The notes below the pieces were generated by a model. It worked only from the letters and a program-made list of their open reading frames with translations. It was not told where the DNA came from and did no database searches. The translations under genes and the position numbers were made by a program. Of a DNA stretch of 64,000 nt, positions 61,101 through 64,000 are shown piece by piece. Each line of letters begins with the position of its first letter. Within the stretch, counting starts at the first letter, position 1. Source of the stretch: Pisaster brevispinus (taxonomy: Eukaryota > Echinodermata > Asteroidea > Forcipulatida > Asteriidae); the NCBI GenBank assembly GCA_023634235.1, contig JAMKCF010000006.1, positions 4,309,421 to 4,373,420 of the forward strand, in the 5' to 3' direction.

Positions 61101-63846
61101 ATAATCAGTTTTGAGGGGGGCTATGGGTTCGAATTCCACCCGAGTAGCCTATGGTTTTGTTTTCCCCACACAAAAGTCCTAGGGTAAAATGAAAAAGTTT
61201 TGAATCAATGAGACTTTCCCATAAAATATGTAACTACATTCAGGCATGTGACACTACTGGTTGGCAAACGCCTTAGAGGTGTGCAAAAGGCAGACTCACA
61301 GTTGCGTATGCGTCACGCCCCCATCAGCCCCATACAAAAAGGCGCAATGTTCCTTCAAACTGACCACCACTGGTGTTTGTGCACACGCTTGATGTGTAAT
61401 TTACATAATTATGAGAAAACTCTATTCTACAGGAAAGTGCAAAACGAAGGAAACCCACATTTTTTTGGACAGGAATTTTAACCTACTTACTCAACTTTTC
61501 AAACTGTTTTGTTTTGTTTTATAATGTAATGAGGTTATAGCTCTTTAACCATACATGGTGAAAGTAACTTCTTAAAAATCGCAAGAAAATTGTTATTATG
61601 CTAATTTGAATACAAGTCACCAGACTCGCTGTTGTCCACATGTAAATCTATGTAAATCTGGTGTTTCGTAGTTCATATATATTTTTTAAAACACTATTTA
61701 TTGACTTAATGAAAAGCATTCCCATGGGACAATACATGGAAAGGTAAAAACTTGTCATAACATTCTTAACTCATGCTTTGATGATATCAAAGAAATGCAT
61801 CAACAAGAAAAAGGAGTAACAATCATTGTTTGAAGTGTAATGTTTTTCATCTTCAAATCAAGCTCCGGAGCTCAGTCAAGCCGATGGAGTAAAGTCACCC
61901 ATGGACAGACAGCTGTGTCACATGAAATATTTAAACTGCCATATCTCTGACACAAAAATATGCATTTGCAATCATTTTGTCATCACTAATGTTTACATAT
62001 TGTTATTTTAATGCCAATCAAATGAGTTTTGGAAATATGCCTAACAAGTAGGTGAAAATTGCAGTCAAAAGTGGGTTTCCTTCTATTTGCACCACCCTGT
62101 ACAAGTTTCCAATTAGTCTATTACCACTATATAACTAGACTACACAATTCAATTAAAAGTTATGAAATCCCAGCACCACAACCCAACGGAAATAAAAAAA
62201 CATGTATGCTCACATAACGTCTGGCCTTGAGTGTTTGCGGTATTACCTGTGAGGAGGGCAAGAGAGCGCTGAGTTTGTTTTTTGGTTTAGGTCCTCGCTT
62301 GGCCCCCGCACTGTGACGGCCCCTCTTCCTGCCAACAAATCCGCCCCTTCCCTAGAGGTGGAGAGAGGAAACATGACAAATGGTAGTGGAATTCAATTAG
62401 AAACATCCAACGATCTGTGACAGCTCAGAATTGATTGCTTGCGAGATGAGGAGTTTCTCTCCTATCAAACCATCTTTGCAGTTTAAACTTATTAAAGAAG
62501 CAAGAAAGTTAAGCAATATTTCTCTAAACACCATTTAGAGGATATTTTCTCCTCATTTGCTTAGAAACCTTTCAGAGACAAAGCAGCTTGAGGGCGCAAG
62601 TGGTTTGCACCAAAATTACCAGTGGCAGCAAGTTGCCGCAAATGTCCAATCAACCAAAATGGTCACGTCCTGAATCAATAATTTTCAATTGTATTCCCAA
62701 GTTACAAAGTTTTTGGAATTTCTAAAGCAAAAAAAAATTTCCTTTTTGAATTTTTCCTTCCTGAAATTTTTACTGGAAAATGTGTGTCCACAACTATTAT
62801 TAACAGCCATGTCTGGGCAGTTGGTGATGATTATACAGAAATAAAGGTTTACATCATATATTACCACTTTCTCTATTGCTGAAACGAATAGAGACCTCCA
62901 CACGACATGACCAAATTTTTTAAATTATCAAACTAACCACAATTGTTTCTTACCCGTGGTCTCCCAACGCCAAATTTCTTACGACCGAAGGGTCCCAGCT
63001 GGCTGAGTTTATCAAGAGGTTTCCCCCCTCCTGCGTGGGGCCAGTGGGCGTGGCTTACTGAGGTGCTGAGTTTCCTACTGATTGGTGCAAAGTCCTGCAT
63101 TGGTAAATAGTAGGATTGGATCGATCAGATGTAGCGTCTACAGACTACAAAATCAGTCTGTTTTGTGCAAGGTACACGCAAGGGCAGTGCTTGTGAAATT
63201 TAAAAGTACGTTTTGAAATTGATCATTCGCTATAAATGGGTTGTTTTAAAGAACAGACCCAAATTTCATACAGCTGCTTTGGCATAAAATAATACTCTAC
63301 AAACTTCTGCTTAAAGAAACAGGGAACCAGCCCCAAACAATACACATGACACCATAGTTTGGCTGGTAACCTTACTTTGGTAAGCAACAATTGTTTGTGC
63401 TTGGCTACTTTTTTCACTTCAAGAAGCTCCAATAAAATTGGAAGCTTTCATTGCAAGCATTGACAGGTGGTATAATCCCACAACAAATTTACTGCAAAAA
63501 AGTTTCCTTAGCACTACTAGAGTAGATCAAAGAGTAGGATTCATTTTATTGTAGGGAAAATAACGGCTGATTTTTTACACTAGGCAGACATGAAGAGTCT
63601 GAATTCAGATAAAAAAGGTCTGAAATTTCTCATCCAAGACTTTTAGACGGAGGGAATCTCTTACCTCTGTTCTCTTAGGTTCATCCCCTCCCATATAGTC
63701 GGTGTCCATACTGCTGAGGCTGTCCTCATTCTGCGTGGACACGCTGGCTAAAGAGTCATGAGATAGCGCAAGGGGGTCGTCCATCACGCTGCTGTGACGA
63801 GGGGACGATCTGGCCGTGGCTGGACTTCTCCTGGGCGTGAACGTCG
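21360..63846 (-). CDS. KMT2D: KMT2C/KMT2D-type histone H3K4 methyltransferase, C-terminal 4411 residues, 37 exons, 5' end outside window
   Basis: Catalytic subunit of the COMPASS-like (MLL3/4, Trr) complex, which places mono-methyl marks on histone H3 lysine 4 at enhancers in the nucleus. The gene runs right to left; transcription enters at or beyond 63846 and the TGA is at 21360-21362. Thirty-seven exons were phased by hand. They sum to 13238 nt, which after a 2-nt partial first codon gives 4411 residues plus stop with no frame conflict. The domain order (PHD4-6, HMG box, Gln-rich regions with LXXLL, extended PHD, FYRN, FYRC, Win motif, SET, post-SET) is diagnostic of KMT2C/D; KMT2A/B lack the HMG box and this coiled-coil/poly-Gln middle. 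Invertebrates usually have one gene equivalent to both vertebrate paralogues, so the symbol stands for KMT2C/D. Human KMT2D is about 5500 residues, so roughly the N-terminal fifth, including the first PHD cluster, should lie to the right of the window. Exon coordinates are in the block entries below. Confidence 0.96.
22140..22265 (+). repeat. Dispersed repeat, single unit
   Basis: ttttgaatgaaagatgcact, gccagcctgcaatatgat and atcatgtggtgaatg match the repeats at 41.9 and 57.6 kb. Confidence 0.7.
22415..22605 (+). repeat. Dispersed repeat with internal 21-bp triplication, next to a KMT2 exon
   Basis: Starts ccaggccttgaacttcgctc, continues ggcacggcaattttcctctg, and contains three copies of agggcaccacagcaaaagcac. 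Its end is about 35 bp from the KMT2 exon at 22639. Confidence 0.75.
23187..23360 (+). repeat. 14-bp minisatellite
   Basis: Unit ggaacttgttgccc, about ten copies, the last ones diverged. Confidence 0.92.
23357..23504. mobile_element. Hairpin MITE, second family (caatttcacaaag ends)
   Basis: Ends gggctcaatttcacaaagag and tgctttgtgaaatcggcccc. The interior has gattgatcttaactgc and gtgatgtcaca, shared with 27.03-27.15 kb. Confidence 0.7.
23588..23642 (+). repeat. 7-bp repeat (gggagat)n beside a KMT2 exon
   Basis: About seven units, ending close to the donor of exon 23650-23780. Confidence 0.85.
23650..25869 (-). CDS. KMT2D: KMT2 exons: FYRN, FYRC and WDR5-binding (Win) motif
   Basis: Exons 25749-25869, 25092-25254, 24280-24416 and 23650-23780. 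FYRN is seen as [20 protein letters not shown] and [20 protein letters not shown] follows as [20 protein letters not shown] through [20 protein letters not shown] and [20 protein letters not shown]. The pair folds together in the MLL family. The last exon reads [20 protein letters not shown], then [22 protein letters not shown] is the Win motif by which MLL-family enzymes bind WDR5. Exon phases 0, 1, 1, 2 link without gaps. Confidence 0.96.
23996..24116. mobile_element. Hairpin element, fourth family
   Basis: Ends gggccaaatttcatggctc and gagtcgtaaatttggccc. ctgcgcttacagcgccctgc and gcaaagcacatgattct also occur at 48.54 kb. Confidence 0.65.
26457..29348 (-). CDS. KMT2D: KMT2 exons: extended PHD (ePHD, PHD7)
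   Basis: Exons 29244-29348, 28280-28389, 27206-27449 and 26457-26572. The first is the basic Trp-rich lead-in [16 protein letters not shown]. The extended PHD begins [20 protein letters not shown], continues [38 protein letters not shown] and [19 protein letters not shown], and ends TMLCPLHAP. The Cys4-His-Cys2-His pattern of the ePHD is complete. In the family this module supports nucleosome binding near the catalytic end. The next residues ([18 protein letters not shown]) lead directly into FYRN. Confidence 0.95.
27027..27148. mobile_element. Truncated copy of the 23357 hairpin family
   Basis: aatcaatcttaattgctaag, atgatgtcactacaca and gttcctttgtgaaatcag align with the right two thirds of 23357-23504. 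It ends about 60 bp from the ePHD exon. Confidence 0.6.
27530..27850 (+). mobile_element. tRNA-Leu-derived SINE, full-length body and tail
   Basis: B box GGGTTCGAATCCC, then cacttgtgtctttgagtaag, gggtacctgtgagggcac, gatggtttaaggaatgaa and the tail ctatataagaaccgtcatta followed by (att)n. It shows the complete 3' half of the family. Confidence 0.8.
28090..28210 (-). mobile_element. Fragment of the 10.1-kb tRNA-like SINE
   Basis: catcgatgtgtattaagcac and ttccccgagtgcttaa match the body at 10240-10300; the tRNA-like head is absent. Confidence 0.55.
28734..28845. repeat. Hairpin-forming repeat
   Basis: catggtcgtggccgtgcgataaatgacc and ggtcctttatcgcacacccatgacc are imperfect inverted copies around a short centre (written here as separate arms). 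Confidence 0.55.
29484..31894 (-). CDS. KMT2D: KMT2 exons: conserved linker and Cys-rich finger
   Basis: Exons 31583-31894, 30645-30872 and 29484-30037. The first starts at an acceptor ending cagag, chosen over the nearer cag because only it keeps the frame ([19 protein letters not shown]). The peptide includes [15 protein letters not shown] and [14 protein letters not shown]. The third exon encodes a Cys-rich segment, [20 protein letters not shown] then [13 protein letters not shown], four cysteines in a CxxC...CxxxC arrangement as in FCS-type zinc fingers. It is followed by a Thr/Pro/Ser-rich stretch and [18 protein letters not shown]. The finger and its place upstream of the extended PHD match KMT2C/D. 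Confidence 0.9.
30074..30215. mobile_element. Hairpin MITE, third family (gatttcacaaag ends)
   Basis: Ends gatttcacaaagatagtcct and aactctttgtgaaatc. Several internal palindromes of agtcctaagt/taggacgagt. Confidence 0.7.
32453..36352 (-). CDS. KMT2D: KMT2 giant exon 2 (1300 residues): second poly-Gln, coiled coil, Met/Pro repeats, LXXLL
   Basis: A single 3900-nt coding exon. It opens [20 protein letters not shown], then a second Gln tract of about 15-16 residues, then Pro/Met/Gly-rich sequence. A long charged coiled coil follows ([20 protein letters not shown] ... [20 protein letters not shown]), which corresponds to a conserved KMT2C/D helix. Next come in-frame repeats of the type GPMMGPGGP and GSQPxPMI. 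A second helix ([20 protein letters not shown]), a basic [11 protein letters not shown] stretch (likely nuclear localisation signal), and NLLLKQLLQ, an LXXLL box (LKQLL), lie in the C-terminal third. The exon ends in [13 protein letters not shown] and a split codon after KGRP. Confidence 0.95.
37457..37816 (+). repeat. Direct duplication, 185-bp unit, two copies
   Basis: gcaatgacacaacgatat starts at 37457 and 37642, followed each time by atggaagacacaggac, gagttttaacaccattct, caatgaaagacaaaaatcta and gcaacgaggtcatatc. It lies in the intron between the two giant KMT2 exons. Confidence 0.9.
37974..41555 (-). CDS. KMT2D: KMT2 giant exon 1 (1194 residues): GPxTP repeats, LXXLL boxes, poly-Gln
   Basis: A single 3582-nt coding exon, open throughout. 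In order: a Met/Pro/Gly region with about 15 GP(x)TP-type repeats ([15 protein letters not shown]), then the conserved helix [19 protein letters not shown] containing an LXXLL box (LRELL), a 40-glutamine tract at plus positions 40054-40173 coded by mixed CAG and CAA, then [20 protein letters not shown], which matches a conserved acidic motif of KMT2C/D, a long Ser/Thr/Pro/Lys-rich low-complexity stretch, and near the end [18 protein letters not shown] with a second LXXLL box (LQDLL). LXXLL boxes in vertebrate KMT2C/D are implicated in nuclear receptor binding. Low-complexity Gln regions are linked to condensate formation. Both roles are inferred from family. Confidence 0.95.
40054..40173 (-). 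repeat. Poly-glutamine tract, 40 codons, in KMT2
   Basis: A continuous run of 40 CAG/CAA codons on the - strand between ...HQRSAM and RSFPQN. The mixture of CAG and CAA makes it less prone to slippage than pure CAG. Read on the + strand it gives an apparent poly-Leu ORF, which is an artefact. Confidence 0.97.
41915..42190 (+). repeat. Dispersed repeat, longer unit
   Basis: accatccactgtggctttga, aagattaactgtgccagcct, atgtgatgaatgcgtc and ccaagagtaggagggcaac match the array at 57.57-57.99 kb in order. Confidence 0.65.
42889..43045 (-). CDS. KMT2D: KMT2 exon: helical tail after HMG box
   Basis: A 157-nt exon. It starts [18 protein letters not shown], a charged helix continuing the HMG module, then a Gly/Gln-rich linker, and ends with GCCCAAAG before gtgaga. 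Its one-nucleotide overhang joins the GC of the next exon at 41555 to give Gly, followed by [12 protein letters not shown]. The acceptor is tttaaag. Confidence 0.9.
43157..43327. mobile_element. Hairpin MITE, diverged copy
   Basis: Ends ggggcacattctaataaagc and accagctctatgacttgagcc. tttctgctcagcaaaaatga and ttggctggtaatcttattcc are family motifs in the opposite orientation to 9380. Confidence 0.65.
43681..43990 (+). mobile_element. tRNA-Leu-derived SINE
   Basis: GTCATGGCCGAGCG (A box), ggactcaagctctggtg, GGGTTCGAGTCCC (B box), then gacacttgtgtccttaagca and cctttggatgggacattaaa. This copy defines the variant body also seen at 2.1 and 16.3 kb. Confidence 0.8.
44397..44503. mobile_element. Short hairpin element with cctggttcatacttc ends
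   Basis: cctggttcatacttc and gaagtatgaaccagg are exact inverted repeats; a central cattcgcggcgaatg palindrome lies between them. Confidence 0.7.
46227..48034 (-). CDS. KMT2D: KMT2 exons: HMG box
   Basis: Exons 47961-48034 (74 nt) and 46227-46277 (51 nt), together with the end of 48823-49022 and the start of 42889-43045, encode the HMG-box module found in KMT2C/D but not KMT2A/B. Key segments are [37 protein letters not shown] and [17 protein letters not shown], about residues 890-960. The aromatic and basic HMG residues (W, KLW, PY) are kept. The box is likely to bind DNA or acetylated histone H4, by analogy to vertebrates. The 51-nt exon is too short for ORF finders and was placed by phase and homology. 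Confidence 0.92.
46278..47960 (-). other. KMT2 intron
   Basis: 1.7 kb between the two HMG-box exons. A tRNA-like inverted segment (ttcgagcccacaattttg ... cttaccgcctgaccac) lies near 46875-46940. No coding exon or other repeat was recognised. Confidence 0.6.
48143..48310. mobile_element. Two tRNA-like SINE heads in inverted orientation
   Basis: 48143-48218 is a minus-strand head (A box TTCAGTTGGTAGAGC, B box region GGTCACAGGTTCAAATCC). 48229-48310 is a plus-strand head (TAGCTCTGTTGGTACAGC, GGTCACAGGTTCAAAACC). They face outward with about 10 bp between. Confidence 0.65.
48541..48646. mobile_element. Hairpin element, fourth family copy
   Basis: gcccaaattcttaccaacaa at left and gcagagtcatgaaattggac at right; the middle gcgtcctacaaagcatgtga matches 24.05 kb. 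Confidence 0.6.
48823..52649 (-). CDS. KMT2D: KMT2 exons: acidic and Pro-rich linker before the HMG box
   Basis: Exons 52434-52649, 51559-51676, 50926-51057, 50070-50183, 49314-49467 and 48823-49022. The segment starts [20 protein letters not shown], passes acidic stretches such as [12 protein letters not shown] and [14 protein letters not shown], then [13 protein letters not shown], and ends with [15 protein letters not shown] and [15 protein letters not shown], which leads into the HMG box. Each small exon was accepted because the donor and acceptor phases match both neighbours and the joined peptide resembles the corresponding KMT2C/D region. No catalytic motif is seen. Confidence 0.85.
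49131..49200 (+). mobile_element. tRNA-Leu SINE head fragment
   Basis: tggcgtggtgtggtcaagct and cactggactcaaactctagt, then lost. Confidence 0.45.
49525..49747. mobile_element. Hairpin element rich in ggcttacc/ggtaagc
   Basis: ggctctgcttaccgcaaaat at left and cttacggtaagcagggcc at right, with several inverted gcttac/gtaagc pairs inside; related to the 48.54-kb element. Confidence 0.55.
51391..51510. repeat. Inverted repeat in KMT2 intron
   Basis: aaattggcggctttggctac at about 51393 and gcagccatagccgccaattc at about 51481 form an imperfect 27-bp inverted pair about 60 bp apart. An ORF (51328-51594, +) reads [20 protein letters not shown] at its start; no family was recognised. Confidence 0.5.
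51815..52000. mobile_element. Hairpin MITE, copy like 4387
   Basis: cgcccaattttataaagcct, ttttgcttagcagaaacagg, gttgcgaccgatgcccc and ctaagcagtattttctgctc follow the 4.4-kb copy; the right end is damaged. Confidence 0.65.
53174..55269 (-). CDS. KMT2D: KMT2 exons: basic linker with poly-His
   Basis: Exons 55060-55269, 54202-54330, 53705-53836 and 53174-53286. The linker contains [20 protein letters not shown], a Lys/Arg-rich stretch, an uninterrupted run of 11 histidines in the 54202-54330 exon (plus-strand gtg/atg repeats at about 54246-54278), the conserved-looking segment [20 protein letters not shown], and a basic [10 protein letters not shown] stretch that could be a nuclear localisation signal. 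No enzymatic domain is apparent. Confidence 0.85.
53440..53670 (-). mobile_element. LINE ORF2 3' end remnant
   Basis: Minus-strand reading gives an interrupted LWN-stop-LP motif and then [20 protein letters not shown], typical of the LINE ORF2 C-terminus. Frame breaks show decay. It lies between two KMT2 exons. Confidence 0.6.
55666..55847. mobile_element. 182-bp nested hairpin element
   Basis: Outer arms accaaagattatag and ctataatctttggt. Inner arms gcgcaagatgggga and ttcccatcttgcgc, then ggcgccatttca and tgaaatggcgtcc, make a long imperfect foldback. Confidence 0.7.
55955..56040 (+). mobile_element. tRNA-like SINE head fragment
   Basis: attgactagctcagtgagtc and gggaggtagcaggctcaagt have the spacing of A and B boxes of a tRNA-derived SINE. 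Confidence 0.4.
56945..60586 (-). CDS. KMT2D: KMT2 exons: second PHD finger cluster (PHD4-PHD6)
   Basis: Exons 60461-60586, 59616-59720, 58676-58857, 58065-58229 and 56945-57114 encode three adjacent zinc fingers, about residues 185-360 of the window protein. PHD4 begins [18 protein letters not shown] and runs to [15 protein letters not shown]5 holds [20 protein letters not shown] and [10 protein letters not shown], the classic PHD spacing. PHD6 begins at CVCCLHCG and closes through [15 protein letters not shown] and CLMCRP. All expected Cys/His ligands are visible. In vertebrate KMT2D the sixth finger reads the histone H4 tail around acetyl-lysine 16; that function is inferred here from family. 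The junctions split zinc-ligand stretches (KCKW|CVCC and HCER|WLHAAC) exactly as expected, which supports the exon edges. Confidence 0.95.
57574..57990 (+). repeat. Tandem array of about 100-bp units, same family as 22.1 and 41.9 kb
   Basis: Three to four units each with caaccctcc(t/c)act, tgaatgataaact, cagcctgca and catgtggtgaatg-like segments, followed by the longer tail cagtttattctgtgcc. Confidence 0.8.
59040..59300 (-). mobile_element. tRNA-like SINE, best copy of second family
   Basis: Reverse complement reads GACTAGATAGCTCAGTTGGT (A box) and GAGGTTCTTGGTTCAAATCC (B box). The far side, aagtcgcatccctaaagt and cttcccaggcttgg, is shared with 6.8-7.15 kb. Confidence 0.75.
59461..59510 (+). 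mobile_element. Penelope-like terminal motif
   Basis: tttgagaaagactctgctag followed by ggtcgaaacatcgggccatg has the short stem plus GAAAC arrangement seen at Penelope-like element ends. No reverse transcriptase is nearby. Confidence 0.4.
59880..60100 (+). mobile_element. LINE ORF2 remnant
   Basis: Translation shows [12 protein letters not shown], then after a frame break [17 protein letters not shown]. Compare the WLGHvxRM ... GRPxKrW motif at the end of many LINE ORF2 proteins. Confidence 0.6.
60322..60428. mobile_element. Internally deleted relative of the 12096 element
   Basis: agagggactccaaggtcaaa at left and catttgacttttgagtccct at right match the ends of the 493-bp element; gagtgcatcacaaaact is also shared. 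Length is 107 bp. Confidence 0.7.
60717..60893. mobile_element. Hairpin MITE, well-preserved copy
   Basis: gggcccagtttcatagagct and agctctatgaaattgggccc are inverted over at least 26 bp. It differs from the 9380 copy mainly in the middle. Confidence 0.85.
61430..62099. mobile_element. 670-bp mariner-type non-autonomous element
   Basis: Left caggaaagtgcaaaacgaag + gaaacccacattt and right aaagtgggtttcc + ttctatttgcaccaccctg are inverted over about 35 bp. TA dinucleotides stand at 61428-61429 and 62100-62101. The end CAGGGTGGTGCAAA resembles Tc1/mariner termini. No transposase ORF remains. Confidence 0.75.
62247..63846 (-). CDS. KMT2D: KMT2 exons: Ser-rich linker and basic AT-hook-like segment
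   Basis: Exons 63665-63846, 62954-63094 and 62247-62351. The first is Ser/Asp-rich ([20 protein letters not shown]). The next two are basic and Gly-rich. Reading across the 62954/62351 junction gives [18 protein letters not shown], which contains the AT-hook core GRPRGRG. In vertebrate KMT2C/D a similar Gly/Arg-rich stretch lies just before the second PHD cluster. The exon at 63846 begins with two bases of a split codon, so at least one more coding exon exists upstream, beyond the right edge or in the last 150 bases. Confidence 0.88.
63257..63442. mobile_element. Hairpin MITE, old copy
   Basis: acccaaatttcatacagctg at left, aagctccaataaaattgg at right, with ttggctggtaaccttacttt and tggtaagcaaca inside in reverse orientation. 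Confidence 0.6.
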
Positions 63847-64000
63847 CTGTAAAGATGCCAATGGTATGCTACGTATTAAACAGTGGGTGGAGAGAGGCAG
63901 ACTGGACAGAGAACATTTGAATCTTTCCAATCATGGTAAGTGAAAAAAACATTGGTTGCAAATCTTTCAAAATGGTGGAGAACGATTCAATTAGCCAAAA

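Larger units (their letters stand above)
60587..62246 (-). other. KMT2 intron
   Basis: 1.66 kb between the AT-hook and PHD4 exons. Mostly filled by a hairpin MITE and the mariner-type element; 60900-61420 has no recognised feature. Confidence 0.65.

Overview
This is nuclear DNA of a marine invertebrate deuterostome, most likely an echinoderm and probably a sea star. The evidence is spliced genes with short GT-AG introns, deuterostome-grade protein similarity, and a dense mix of tRNA-derived SINEs and short hairpin (MITE-like) elements with gggcccAATTTCAT-type ends. The species is an inference from repeat style, not a proof. There are no bacterial-type operons and no CRISPR array.

Two protein genes occupy the window and converge tail to tail. 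(1) On the + strand, about 2.7-15.1 kb, 11 exons encode the last 498 residues of an SV2-like major-facilitator membrane transporter; the 5' end was not found. (2) On the - strand, from beyond the right edge down to 21360, 37 exons encode the C-terminal 4411 residues of a KMT2C/KMT2D (MLL3/MLL4, Trr-type) histone H3K4 methyltransferase. Every exon junction was phased by hand; all are GT-AG and the frame stays open throughout. The order is AT-hook-like basic segment, PHD4-6 cluster, poly-His, HMG box, two giant Gln/Pro/Met-rich exons with coiled coil and LXXLL boxes, a Cys-rich finger, extended PHD, FYRN, FYRC, WDR5-binding (Win) motif, SET and post-SET. The N-terminal half of the protein (first PHD cluster) is outside the window.

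Between the genes (15.1-21.4 kb) lie presumed 3' UTRs, a 68-bp and a 54-bp minisatellite, and a nearly symmetrical AATAAA/TTTATT pair that could serve both strands. Introns carry most of the accessory content: tRNA-Leu-like SINEs, a second tRNA-like SINE family, LINE 3'-end remnants, Penelope-like terminal motifs, several hairpin element families, a mariner-type 670-bp element, a TTAA-flanked 493-bp element and many minisatellites.

I found no convincing new biological system. The most worthwhile leads are the shared-terminus hairpin families, the near-perfect palindrome carrying a hammerhead-like core at 6.0 kb, the minisatellite that runs into a splice donor at 10.7 kb, the patterned 54-bp minisatellite, and lineage-specific tracts (poly-His, poly-Gln, GPxTP repeats) inside the KMT2 protein.
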